From assembly GCF_000715075.1 (NCBI RefSeq), contig NC_134096.1, positions 40,063,804 to 40,127,803 of the forward strand: 64,000 nucleotides of DNA, written 5' to 3'. Source of the DNA: Nicotiana tabacum. Its lineage: Eukaryota; Streptophyta; Magnoliopsida; Solanales; Solanaceae. Positions 11,839 through 23,995 of the stretch are shown piece after piece. Position 1 is the first letter of the stretch. Each line of letters starts with the position of its first letter. The position numbers were made by a program, and so were the translations under genes. The notes beneath the pieces are model-generated. The model was given only the letters and a program-made list of their open reading frames with translations. It was not told the origin of the DNA and made no database searches.

Positions 11839-13765
11839 TGTCATGACCCAAATCGATGGGCCATGACGAATGCCCGAGTCCTACCTGTCGAACACCCCTA
11901 AGCATACGTCTAAGATATAAACATGAATTAAGGGTAGGTCATGAATAACATCTGCCATTAAACTACTGAAGCACGTGAATAACAAATGTGAGGAAAACAT
12001 GTCCAAAATACATATATACATATACATGCGGAATACGATAGGGCGAGCCGACAAGGATGCTATAGACAGTATATATCCAAAACTGGAAACCGACAAGGCC
12101 ACATACTATACAACTGTACATGATTGTTTACAGACCTCTAATAGAGTGTACAATTGTATAAAGGATGAGACTGGGTCCCGTCGTACCCATATCTACATAC
12201 AAAAGTAGCGTACCAAAACTAATAACAGCTCTGGATCAAGGAGCACACCAACTCTCGCTGATCAAGGATCCTAAAAAGGGGGACCGTCAGCTTGTCTACC
12301 TGCACCTGCGGGCATGAAACGCAACGTCCCCAGGAAAAAGGGACGTCAGTACAAATAATGTACCGAGTATGTAAGACATAAAAATCAGTCTATAAAAGAC
12401 ATAAATGAAACATGGAGTAAAGGAATCCACCTGTAAGTCTAAATAACTTTGTGAATAATGAAATATTTATAAAGTCATGCATGTGCGTATAAATATCTTA
12501 TCATGCATAGGTATATACGTTCATAACATCATCCAGTCTCTGAGGGTATCCCGTCATATCATCTCGGCCTCTGTGGGCGAAATCATCACGTATACCAGCT
12601 GATCAGGTGGTGGTGAGTATATAACGTCGTAACCTTTTTCTATATGCCATATACATATATTATACACGTATATAACGCCATCTGGTCATGGGTCAATGTA
12701 CATGTATAAATGAATGAAATGCATAAGAAGTAAGTTTATAAGACTTCTCGGTATGTCATAAGATCAATATGCCTTTTGATAAATTTTATCAACTAAGTAT
12801 TTTTCTGAGACCCATGAACAGAAGATATAATAATAAGTCACACGGGGAATCAAGAACATTGATACCCCTAGAACTTCTATGAATAGAGTCATTTATGAAA
12901 GTTGTGCGTTTGCTCATTTCATTTGTATCATATAAATCATGTCAAAAAGAAAGAAGGGGTAGACTTATCATACCTGAACTGATTATCTTGACAATCCCTC
13001 TAACACACGCCAATCGCGATGAAACACGGAACGGCAGATCGGAGTAGGGAAAATACGTATGATATTCTTGAGAAAGATTGTACCGTATTCTCTTAGAATC
13101 GCAATTCTCACGTTGCCAAGTAGTCTTGTATGAACTTTGTAGCAAATCACGTCTATCACATAATATAATTTTTGCTGAAGCTTTCTTCATTACATTGTAG
13201 AGATACAAAGTGAATTAGAGAGGTCTTTAATATCTTTGGGTGTGAGCCCCACTTATGTGGTGACTTAGCCACAAAAACCTTCTAAATGTGACACCTTTTA
13301 CATGAATTAAGAGTCACAATTTTGGCTTTGATCAAGACCTCAACTGCTGCCACATTGGGGGGCTTACTAAATTTATCCAAAGATTATAATTAATTAGCTA
13401 ATCTCCCACCAAAAATTATTAATTACCCAATTATCCACATAATTAAGAATTATCTCAAATTACTTAAAATACTAATCACTTTTAACACACTTTATAAACC
13501 TTACTATCATGGTCATGTGGTACCTGGTATGACACTAGTCCATAAATACCGGGTATTATAGCTCGGATTGTATTTTATCCCAAATTGACAACCTTCAACA
13601 AAACTCATTTTCTTTGATTCGTTTACCCTTTAACCTTCATGGTACTTACTTATCGCTTGTTATAAATGGAATAAATGCTTATAACCTCAAAAATAATCTC
13701 ATTCCCGAGTCTACATCGATTAACTTACGACTAAACTTTAACGTACGAAAACGCGAAATGTAACA
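11839..13765 (-). mobile_element. Element F 5' LTR
   Basis: A 1927-bp LTR. On the minus strand it starts TGTTACATTTCGCG at 13765 and ends GGGTCATGACA at 11839. It differs from the 3' LTR by scattered substitutions and small indels. Contains palindrome-rich ATATACATATATTATACACG near 12650 and the CAGTACAAATAATGTACCGAG block near 12347. Confidence 0.85.
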
Positions 13766-14196
13766 CTTTTAATGGATGCAAGTATACTTCTACAGGATGA
13801 TATGGATCTTTAATAGGGATCTTCTTCACTACTCAGCTTATGGTGAGCCCTCTACAGTTCTAGTGGGTGTTTGGGTCTAGTTCATTTTATGTATATAGGA
13901 ATCTATTGTCATAAAAGCTCCATGTACACTGTGGGTCATGTAATTAAAGATTTGAGTTTTGTCATGTATTTATGTTCACAGTATTTACAGTTATTTATAA
14001 AGTTGTGTAACCATCGTGAGAAAGAATTTATGGGCCATTGAGCCAAATGTATTCAATATGAAAGTCAAGATCTAATTATGTTATGGTAAATCATGCCTGA
14101 GTAATGATGAGAGGTTAATGTAAATTAGGCTTGCTCGACTGTGTTTACTCGGTTGAGGGCCGGTCGCGCTCCCTGAGTTCGGGGCGTGACAGTTTT

Positions 14197-14550
14197 GCTA
14201 TAGACTTATGGGTAGGCTGGGGCCATGTCTCGACCATCTTTCATTGTCAAATACTCTTTGAGGCTTTATAGACACAGGTTCATTATGTATAGTATGCCAT
14301 AGGCCTTGACGCCTAATATGTATTCATGTTTTGAGTACGATGGTTTGCTAATACATCATTTGCCCACTTACAGTTATGCATAACGAATTGTTGCCATTTT
14401 GGCTCATGATGGTTACAGAAAGAACGAGTTCAGACAAGTCGACCTATGTATGTTCTAGTTTTCATCGAACGATTATAAGTTACAGGGTTGTTCTCTCAGT
14501 CCAGTACGACACCAAGTAATAGCCACGCCTTCCCAGGTTGGGGCGTGACC
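14197..14550 (+). mobile_element. LARD-1 5' LTR, last segment
   Basis: Matches 30711-31064 (shared ACTTATGGGTAGGCTGGGGCC and CCAGGTTGGGGCGTGAC). It ends the 5' LTR with GGGGCGTGAC plus one altered base, directly before the PBS. Confidence 0.85.
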
Positions 14551-14553
14551 AAG

Positions 14554-14568
14554 TGGTATCAAAGCAGG
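14554..14568 (+). other. LARD-1 primer-binding site
   Basis: TGGTATCAAAGCAGG, a one-mismatch version of the initiator tRNA-Met PBS, 3 bp after the LTR end. Confidence 0.85.
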
Positions 14569-16327
14569 TCGTGTCATAGGGAGTTTACAAAACTATGTCT
14601 ATTAGAGTCTCATTTATGGGTGTGTTGCGCGCCATACTTATAGTTGAGAGGCTACCATGAATTTAGGAAATGTTACACTTCTTTCGTTTCGAGATTGTGC
14701 CATAGAGCTGAGTTATAAGAAGTCAGTATGAAGCTTCTGCAAGAATATGTATGCACCAGAGGTGCAAGTATTATAGTAGAGATTTAAGGTATGGATGTAA
14801 GTTCCACCTATATGGAAGAGAAGTTATGAAAGCGACAGAAGATACGATGCGAGATTTAAAGGTAAGTAAGGTAAAGGTGAAGAAGGTGAGAGATACTAAA
14901 GTGCAGAAGGTTGTGAATAATCCAGACTTTAGATAGAGGGCTAGAAGCGTCGTGATTTAGTATCCAGAAATGATAGTAGTGTCGTTAGTAGCACATCCTC
15001 CAGCCTATGGTTTTCAGGTACCGAGAGGTCTAGTTACGAGAGCAAAGAAGAATTAGAGGCAACGTGATGCCTCGCTTGAGGTTCCAAAATAACATAAGGA
15101 AATCTATGGTGGTAGCAAGTTAAATAAAGGTTGCGAGTAGTATGAATATATATGTGTAGGTTACAAGATAAAGTATGGTAGAGCGACAAGATTTTAGGTA
15201 GAAAGGGTAAGGATAAGAAAAAATGAGTGAGAAGGTGACGAGAATAGGTAATACCTCGGGATTAAGCCCATCAAAACAAGAGAGTTGATGATTTTCGTAA
15301 GGTATAGAAAGATCAGTATAACCTGAATGTACTTGGAGGAGTTTGAGACTAGGAGTATTTAGAAGAGATGGAATACTGCCCTGGTAATAGAATAAGAGTG
15401 TAATTGTGATAAATGATAAGAAGATGATATTTAGGAATATATTATTCGATTAAAGTAATGATTCAACGATAAGGGATTTTATGAATTGCACGAGATTAGA
15501 ATATCTTCCATAAGATGAATCAAGTTGAGATGCTATGAAATACGGTTATTGAAGTATTTCATCGTCCCTAAGGTGGATCCAGCAAATAACTTCAGATGTT
15601 AGCCGACGAGATGTGAGCCCTAGTGAAAATGTATTATGTAAGAAGTTTCAAGTTATCACTAGTGGATTATAGATAAACATTAAAATGAATCACCAATATA
15701 TGGATAAAAGTTCCTAAGTATGAGACGAGATTAGGCTGTCATTCTTAAGATGAGCAGTAATGAGAAAGTATTAAAGGACTTAGATTTACACATATAGAAT
15801 AAGCAGCGAGAGAGTAACCTCGAGTTGGGTAGAAGACCTCAGTAATAATAAATCGAAGTAAGTGTTATTATATAGTATGACCTACCTAGATGCAGTAAAG
15901 CCATAAGGATAGATATGAAACAAAATATAGCAATAGTTGTAAGTTCGACAAAGTACCAAGTGAAGAACTTCAATACACCTATAGATGCCCAAAGGGATAG
16001 CTTGCCATAGTTCTGTATATGTTCACAAAGTGAGGCTTAGGGATTGACTAAAAGTTGGACGAAAAGGGAGATAAGAGTCGCGTAGGCGTACGTATAAGGA
16101 CATAGTCATAAAGACTGCATGATAGAAGGTAGCAACAGTTACGAGATTGGAAGAATTATGACCACAAGTCGTGGTGTGAGAAAGAGGCCTAAAGAGGGGA
16201 ATGCCTTGGCCTTCAGATTTATTCACAGGATAGTTGCCTAGATGGCAAGGACAATTTTAAAGTATTTGTAAGAGTTGTAGGTTATGAGATTGATAAGAGC
16301 ATCAGCCAACATTCGAGGATGAATGTT

Positions 16328-16340
16328 CCGGGGGGGATGA
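16328..16340 (+). other. LARD-1 polypurine tract
   Basis: CCGGGGGGGATGA lies immediately before the 3' LTR start TGTAACACC. The upstream ATTCGAGGATGAATGTTCC block is also found before the 3' LTRs of C, E and G. Confidence 0.8.
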
Positions 16341-16985
16341 TGTAACACCTCATGTTTTCGTACATAAAAGTATGTCATAAGTAAATTGATATAAGCTCGG
16401 AAATGAGACCATCTTTGGAATTACATAAAGTAAAGGTTACAAATATTTAAGATCATGAACTTCAAGTATCAATAGGGTTGGAAGGTTTAGAAGCAAAACG
16501 AATCGAAGAAAATAAGTTTCGTCGAAAGTCTGCAAGTTGGGAATGTTATAACCCTTACTTTTGGGGTGATACTAGGGTGATTAACATGATAAGAAGGTGA
16601 TGTTATGAGATATTTTATTCGTATGATATTTATGTATTAATTTTAGAAGTGAAGCGAGTTGTAAAACAAAGGTCGATGAAAGTCGTCACAAGTTACGTTC
16701 ATAAATTTGACTGAAATTTGGGTCTAATATCAATATGTTTTTCTCCCAATATACTTGGAGTTAGGGGGTGATCCATCCAACAAATTGAAGATCTACGAGT
16801 TTCCAAAGCATTAAACCGTTTATCGATAGAGTATAGAGATATTTGTATTTTTGAGAGACTACACAAGCAGCTCCGTTAGGGACCCACAAGGTCGGTTGGG
16901 GATTATCTTGTTACTAGGTAGGAGGTGCCCGGGCCCAAAAATTATTTAGTGTTATTGTTAATATTATTTTTAAATATGACTCCCC
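16341..16985 (+). mobile_element. LARD-1 3' LTR, first segment
   Basis: Starts TGTAACACCTCATGTTTTCG and follows the same order as the E LTR start (GTAAATTGATATAAGCTCGGAAATGAGACC). It fades out near 16985 in AT-rich sequence. The rest of the LTR resumes near 29100. The right edge is approximate. Confidence 0.7.
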
Positions 16986-18555
16986 TCTGCATCTAGTTAT
17001 GCTATGTTAGTTTTGTGTATGATGATAGATTTATGACTTTGAGGGTTACTTGTAGTCACATTCAAATTTGAACTGAATCTATACAATCTGATTCAAAATG
17101 TTGCAGAACTAAGAACACAATTGATTAACCTTTAAACTACATCAAAAACCAAACTAAAATTAAACAAGATGTAGTTTTTCTTGTTGCTGCAATTCTACCG
17201 GTAGTATTAGGTCCCTGATAGTTTTCGTGCTCTTAAGAAGTGAAATGGTTTTGCTTTACACTCGAGACAGCAAGCTGATCAAGCAAATGCAAAAGTAGAA
17301 TACGTATTAGTACGTGTGCATAATACAAATTATTAGAATGTGAAAAGTAGAAAGTAACACGTACATAGTACAAACTATCAGGTAACATTCTGTATGTTCC
17401 AGCACAATCTTTTTTTCTTCTTTTTTCATGTTAGGCAAGAGGGCGGCTGCATTAAAATGTCGTGATTTAATAAAATAGAGTTCTTAATTTCAACTTCTAG
17501 TAACAATGGCTTCATTATTAGTAGATTAAGATTTTTCTAAATAATGGTAGATTAAGGCCACAAAAGAGAGTATTGTATTGTAGCACAGAAGGAGAAAATA
17601 GGACAGTGAACAGATATCATTCAAAAAAGAACTTTAGATAACTGTAGAGTTCAAATGTGATATGAAGCAATTCAGGAATCACCTTATTTCCTCAATAAGT
17701 AGATACTGAGATCTATGAGTAGCAAAAAGGTATACCAATTTCAATTAATCCTAGACACTAAATATGAGCCAGCCAATTCGGGAGCCTCTTCTTCTTTGTT
17801 TCTGGAAGGAAGCAACCTAATATGATAACATGTAAGATGTGACTTAGTCAATCTCTTCTTTGCTAATTACTAATATTTCCTATTCTTCATGTTCTGCCTA
17901 TCCTAACCGTAAAAAGGAGCAATATGGGAATCAATTCCACACCTGATAAAATAGTAATGGAACGTCATGCGTCTTTTTCACAAGAGATGGTAGAAACTAT
18001 ATACAATATAGCACAACAGGCTTCTAAGTGAAACAAGTTTTTCCAACATTCACGTTAGGAGCAATTTGCATTTAAACACATACACGAACAGATAATATTG
18101 CATAGTTATCTACACAAAATGTGAGATATTGTACTGCAGTGAACAACTGTGTTAAAATATGGTTTGAGTAGAAGCGTAACACCTACTCTACGTTACCAAA
18201 AGTAGTCACAAATGCCATAGTTTTTATGCGAGCTTCATTGCACTTGGGTTCTGTCTCTTGACTTATTAGTATAAATAATAGATTCAGTATGATCGAAAAA
18301 GAAGACATCAAAATATGTAATTTCATGTATAGATAATAGATTCAATATGAGCGTTCCTATACTGGAGTAAAAATGTTCCAAAAAGCTTGATGGCAAGAAA
18401 AGTTGGAGAAAATAAAAAATATACCATGAGCCTCAATCAGGGCAGTTTTGTTCGAAAAAAACAACAGAGATGAAAACATATAAGGAAAAACAACTAGAGT
18501 GGATATAGTATTAGTCAGAGATGATTGAGAAGCCACTACTAACAAATATCCTTTT
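16986..18555. other. AT-rich island, left part; no recognised gene
   Basis: About 1.6 kb of AT-rich sequence unlike the LTRs on either side. I see no conserved domain. A minus-strand segment at about 17745-17810 has a pyrimidine tract and CAG acceptor followed by a short open stretch rich in Glu codons, which could be an exon remnant, but this is weak. The sequence seems to continue at 26413-29100 across the nested LTR stack. Confidence 0.4.
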
Positions 18556-18923
18556 TGTCACGATCCAAAATCCGATTAGTCGTGATGGCATCTAACCCAA
18601 CCCGCTAGGTAAGCCAATTAACCACTAACCAAATCCAATGACAATTAATAAAGCAATTAAGTAAAGAAATATCTGAATCTAATACATTCTCCAAGAACTG
18701 GTAGTACACATCATGAGCTTCTAAGAATAGAGTTTACGAAGCAGAAATGAAATAAATACATCGTCTGTTTGAAAAGTACATAAACAGAGTTTTATAGATC
18801 TAAGGCTACCACGAACAAGAGGCAGCTACTACCGGGATACAGGTACATCTTCAAATCTTGCTCCCATCGATCACAGCAACATCAACAGCGAACATTTCCA
18901 CGCAAGGTATAGAAGTGTAGTAT

Positions 18924-18947
18924 GAGTACAACCGACCCCATGTACTC
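18924..18947. other. GAGTACA/TGTACTC hairpin in LTR
   Basis: Perfect 7-bp inverted arms around a 10-nt loop (GAGTACA ACCGACCCCA TGTACTC). The same block occurs at 63365-63388 and, imperfectly, in most LTRs of the window. Confidence 0.7.
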
Positions 18948-19895
18948 AATAAGTAACAAACATAACCTTAGGTTGAAAGTAGTGACGAGCTAACACAAGG
19001 TCGGGTCCAATACCAATATCCTACAATAGTTCATAATAGCATAATACAAATAATAAAAGATGTATCTCAGAAGTAAAATGCTCAGCTCGTTCACAGTTCC
19101 AGAAAAATAGTCATGATTTTCAAGTATCTTAGTAAAAATCCAAATCTTTTACCGAAAATGCCAAAAATACGAGTAAGTTTGAAAATTATAATTTTTCCAA
19201 ATATACTTTTCACAATAAATAATATGTTTCATTTTCTTTTCAGATAGCAAGTGTGAAATACCTCTCTATGCCCACATATCAATATGTGTAAAAAGTCATG
19301 AATGACGTGATACCGTACAACATGAGAAAAAATGCATCTCTATGCCTGTATGTCATATGTGTATGCCAATGCCATGTATCTCTGAGATGAATCATGTACT
19401 CACACTCTCAGAGTACTCAATCTCATTGTCTCACACTTTCCACTCATCATGCTCAACCACTCGGTACTGTATATGGCCCATACGGCCCAGCCATCTCGGA
19501 ATATATACATCACTGACCATTAGTCACTCAGTACCGAGGAAGGCCAATCCGGCCCCATGGAGAAGATCCATCTCCAGGTATATAAATGATTCGGACAAGT
19601 TCCATGTCCAGGGAATATCCATCCCTCAATATAATCAACCGCGCTTACTGGGGATGTGCAGACTCCGGAGGGGCTCCTACAGTGTCACGACCCAAAACCT
19701 AACCCGTTGTGATGACGCCTATCGATGGTACTAGGCAGGCCGACGTTCTCAAAATACTCAAGTAATTCAATAGAAAAGGTGGTTTAAAACTTTTTCATAG
19801 CAGAAATATTTCATAAAAACCAAAGTTGAACTCAATATAGAATCAAAATACGGAAACTAGCCCCAAACATCGGGGTGTCACTAAGTCATGAGTAT

Positions 19896-21978
19896 TGTTA
19901 CACCCCACATTTTCGTATATGAAAGAACGCCATAAATAAATTGATGAGAGCTCAAAAATGAGATGTTACATCCCGTATTTTTTTTTGTACGCTAATATTT
20001 CGTCGTAAGTTAATCGACGTAAACTCGGGAACGAGATTATTTTGGGATTATAAGTATTATGCCATTTCAAACAAGTGATGAGTAAATTTGTGAAGATGAG
20101 AGGGTAAGCTAATAAAAAAAAATGAGTTCCGTCGAAGTTTGGCAATTTTGAAATAAAATACGGCCCAAGCTAAAATACTCGATATTTATGGACTAGTGTC
20201 ATACAAGGTACCACATGACCGTGATAGTAAGATGTATAAAATATATTAAAAGTGAGTAGTATTTTAAGTAAGTGGAGATAATTCTTAGTTATGTGGGTAA
20301 TTGGTTAATTATTGGATAATGGAATATTACCTAGTTAATTAATAATTAGTGGTGGATTAATTAAAGTCTTTGGTTAAAGACTAAGGTCTTTGGATGAATT
20401 CAAAGTGTAAAAAACGTGGCAGCCCAAGGTTGTCTTGATCAAGTCAAGAAATGACTCTTGTTTCACGTAATTAGGTGGCAAAATTGAGGGGATTTTGGTG
20501 GCCAAGTCTTATAAAGTGGGCGCCACACCACCAAGACTTAATAATCTCTTTAATTCACACAAAATAGAGATGCTTACATCAAAAGCTCCAAGAAAACGGA
20601 TCTTCAACAGAAGAAATGAAAGACTTCTCAAATTCATATGAGATTTTGATAAAATTCACAAAAGAGAGACATATTTATCTTCACAAGAACGTAACTAGCT
20701 TCAGCAAACTCATTCAAAACAATAGCAACGTGAATTGCAACAAAATTTCCTTAGCATCCTAGCAACGTAACATTTTTGCAATTCTAAGAAAGCCCAGTAC
20801 AATCTTTCTCAAAGATATCATATAAATATTTTCCTACTTCGATCCATCGTTATGTGTTTCGTCGCAAAAGACGTGTGTTAGAGGAATTGTCAAGAATCGG
20901 TCCAGGTATTTTAAGGCTATCCCTTCTTTCCTTTTGGCATGATCTATACGAAACGAGTAAATGCACAATTTCCATAAATGACTCTATTCATAGAAATATT
21001 AGGGGTGTCTATATTCTTAATTCTTCATGTGAATTATTATTATATCTTCTGTTCATGGGTCTTAAAAAAATACGTATTTGATAAAATTTATCTGACAGGT
21101 ATATTATTTTTATGACATTCCGAAAAAATCTTATTAACGTATTTCTTAAGGCATATTACTTTTGTGACATTCCGAGAAAATATTATTAACGTGCATTTCA
21201 TGTATTTATACATATACATTGACTCATGACCAGATGGTGTTATATACGCGTATATATGTATATGGGATATGGAAAAAGGTTACGGCGTTATATACGCACC
21301 ACCACCTAATCAGCTGGTATACGTTGATGATTTGCCCACAGTGACTGAAATAATATGATAGGATGCCCTCAGAGGCTTGATGATGCTATGAACGCATATA
21401 CCTATGCATGGTATGATATTTATACGCATATGCATGACATTATAAAAATAAAATGACTCACAGAGCTATGCACACGTACATGTCAAGTTTTTTACTCCAT
21501 GTTTCTCTCATGTCTATTATTTACTGATTTTTATTCCTTACATACTCGGTACATTATTTGTACTGACGTCCCTTTCGCTTGGGGACGTTGTGTTTCATGC
21601 CCGCAGGTCTCGATAGGCAGGTCGAGAGTCCTCCGAGTAGGCGATAAGCTCAGCAGAAGATATTGGTGCACTCCATTTGCTCCGGAGTTGCTTGTTTGGT
21701 CAGTATGATTTAGATGTGTATGGTTTGGTATGGCGGGGCTCTGTCCCGACCTTTATGATAATTATGTACTCTTAGAGGCTTGTAGACATATGTCGTGTAG
21801 GTGAAAGATTGTACGACCTTGTCGGCCTATATTTTGAGTTTATAAATGATGATGTTGGCCTATTAGGCCCGTATGTCACGTGTATATGATGATAGTAATA
21901 AGAAAGATAGGTTACGGTGGTACTTGGTTGAGTAAGGTACCGGGTGCCCATCGCGGCCCATCGGTTTGGGTCGTGACA
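19896..21978 (+). mobile_element. Inner solo LTR (F/E superfamily), TSD AGTAT/AGCAT
   Basis: Starts TGTTACACCCCACATTTTCG and ends GGTTTGGGTCGTGACA. Flanks are AGTAT (19891-19895) and AGCAT (21979-21983), one mismatch. A second LTR-start-like sequence, TGTTACATCCCG, lies at 19964. The body from there resembles the F LTRs in reverse. Includes GTACATTATTTGTACTGACG near 21551. Confidence 0.85.
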
Positions 21979-22554
21979 AGCATCTAGACAAAAAAACAAT
22001 ACAACCAGTGTCTAAGTACCAATACAAGACAGAAAGAAATATAGAAGGAGAGACAAGGTCTTGCGGACGCCAGAAGCTACCTCATAATCTCCGGTACTCG
22101 ATCGCACCCGAAATCAACGACCTCCGTGATCAAACATACCTGGATCTGCACATGAAGTGCAGGGTATAGCATGAGTACATCCAACTCAGTAAGTAACAGA
22201 AATAAATAAGGAACTGAGAAGCAGTGACGAGCTATACAGTACAGTTCATTTTCAATAATTCCAGCAAAGAATAGACATACTTTTAAATACGGCAATTTAA
22301 GTCAAATTAGTTGTATACAGTTAAAGTGCAGGTACTTCGGATATAGAAACTTGCAGAAATTTCACAACAATGACAAATAGAAACTAAGTGCATCAACAAT
22401 TGAAAAGCAAGTACAACCTCTCAGGGCAACAGTCACTCAAACCCTCAACAACTCGACACTCAACTCTCGGCCCTCAATGCACACGCTCAATAGGTACCTG
22501 CACTCACTGGGGGTGTTCAGACTCATGAGGGGCTCCTACAGCCCAAGCGCTATA

Positions 22555-22702
22555 ATTCGCATGGACAACTCACGTGCTACACAGACAACTCATGTGCTAT
22601 AATATCATATCTGGATATGCACGGACAACTCACGTGTTGCATGGACAACTCACGTGCCATAGTATAAACATAAGGATCCGCACGGACAACTCACGTGCAT
22701 AG
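22555..22702 (+). repeat. Degenerate repeat with CACGTG (G-box) cores
   Basis: Five units of the type GCACGGACAACTCACGTGC, four keeping CACGTG and one with CATGTG. Each can fold as GCACG...CGTGC. It lies within the middle solo LTR. CACGTG is the core recognised by plant bZIP and bHLH factors; whether they bind here is unknown. Confidence 0.7.
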
Positions 22703-23654
22703 AACAATACCTCACAACCAGGCCCTCGGCCTTACTCAGTCATGAATCTCTCTAGTCTCATAGCTCTTAATAAAGAAAGGAAAAATAGCCCAAATCAAAG
22801 TGTTACAGTATCAAGAAAAATAGTAGAGACTGAGGTAAACATGTACAAGAATCACTATGATGGAATATAACTACCGGGAGCAGGAATATAGCCTAAGCAT
22901 GATTTCTAACATGAAAGGCAATCAAGTTCTAGTAGATAGGAATGCATATAAACACAAATAAAGACTATTAGACTTCACAGTCTCCCGAGACGGACCAAGT
23001 CTCAATCCCTCACGGCGTACATCCACACGCCTGTCACCTAGCAGGGGTGCCACCTCTAAATAGTCACATTATACTGAACTCTAGGTTTCATACCCTCAAG
23101 ACCAGATTTAAAACTGTTACTTACCTTAACAGTGTAGAACTCCTACTCCGGAATGTTTTGTCCTCTCGAACCGGCCTCCAAATGACCCGAATCTAGCAAC
23201 GAGCAATAAAATATGATCAATATGAGCTAAAGGAATGAATCCCATAAGGAAAATACCAATTTATAGGCCAAATCCTGAAATTCACTCAAACCCGGCCCCC
23301 GGGCCCACGTCTCGAAATTCGACAAAAGTCACAAAACCCGAAAGCCCATTCACTCCCAAGTCTACCCATACTAAATTCATCAAAATCCAACCTCGTTTGG
23401 TCCCTCAAATCCTTAAATTAAACTCTCCAAAATCCCAAGCCCTAACTCCCTATTTTCACCCCTAAATTTCACTAATTGGATGATAATACAATGGGAAAAC
23501 ACCATAGATAGGAGTATTAGAGCCCAAGCAACTTACCTCACTGAAAACCCTTGATTCTCCCTTCAAAATCACTCCAAAATCTCCAAACACCGACTTGAAA
23601 ATGGTGGAAATGAACCAAAATTCGCGAAGTGTTCTATTTATAGTTTCTGCCCAG

Positions 23655-23995
23655 GTCTTTCGCACCTGCGGCTAAATATGCGCACCTGCGGTGCCGCATC
23701 TGCGCAAGAACGTCCGCACCTGCGAAAAATCATTAAAACCCCAAACTTCGCACTTGCGCTCCGTATCCGCATCTGCGACCACGCAGGTGCGAAAAAGACC
23801 TCGCACCTGCGGCCACTACCTGGCCTCCTCACTTCCGCTTGTGCGGGCACCTATCCGCATCTGCGGACTCGCAGATGCGACCTCTCTTACGCACCTGCGG
23901 ACCCAGCCTACTTCCATACTGTCTGTACCTGCGAACTCCCACGCGCACCTATGACCTCGCACCTGCAGCTCCCCTTCCGCAGGTGCGGAAAACAC
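23655..23995. repeat. CGCACCTGCGG motif array
   Basis: About 17 copies of CGCACCTGCGG-like or GCATCTGCG-like motifs in both orientations with 10-20-bp spacers. Each copy is a near-palindrome (CGCA/TGCG). GC content is well above the surroundings. The three overlapping frames of 67-122 codons result from the absence of stops in this motif, not from a gene. Confidence 0.85.

Larger units (their letters stand above)
7664..13765 (-). mobile_element. Element F: internally deleted Ty3/gypsy LTR retrotransposon
   Basis: Minus-strand element with two related LTRs (7664 to about 9577, and 11839-13765), a tRNA-Met-type PBS at 11821-11834, gag, zinc knuckle, protease and only the first residues of RT. 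Everything from the RT core through integrase and the PPT is missing. The truncated pol is joined directly to an LTR that has lost its first nucleotides. No TSD is seen: the left flank is GGCGC and the right flank CTTTT, although the surrounding LTR sequence continues across the insertion. Gag and pol carry stops and frameshifts, so the element is dead. Confidence 0.9.
3712..14191 (+). mobile_element. Chimeric solo LTR (family Y 3' half), TSD GTTTT, interrupted by element F
   Basis: Begins TGTAACAACCTGAC at 3712 and ends GGGGCGTGACA at 14191. It is flanked by GTTTT at 3707-3711 and 14192-14196. Subtracting element F (7664-13765) leaves about 4.4 kb with no coding capacity. The first 400 bp resemble LTR A at 31622-32030, while 4310-7663 and 13766-14191 resemble the inverse of the solo LTR 772-3631, so the LTR looks recombinant. 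Splice-donor-like GGTGAGTAA and GGTATGTTGG occur near 4308 and 4888. Confidence 0.8.
14551..16340 (+). mobile_element. LARD-1 internal region, non-coding
   Basis: 1790 bp between PBS and PPT with no frame beyond 61 codons and no gag or pol motif. Blocks match the reverse complement of element E's interior: the leader TTATGGGTGTGTTG at about 14616 against 45560, AATGTATTATGTAAGAAGT at about 15628 against 42700, and GTGTGAGAAAGAGGCCTAAAG at about 16175 against 42140. E's interior is about twice as long, so this copy has lost or never had roughly 1.8 kb. It looks like a large retrotransposon derivative (LARD) that depends on proteins from elsewhere. Confidence 0.75.

Noticed and set aside
14751..14936. 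61-codon Lys-rich frame in LARD-1 interior
   Set aside because: No counterpart in the matching interior of element E and no Gag motif.
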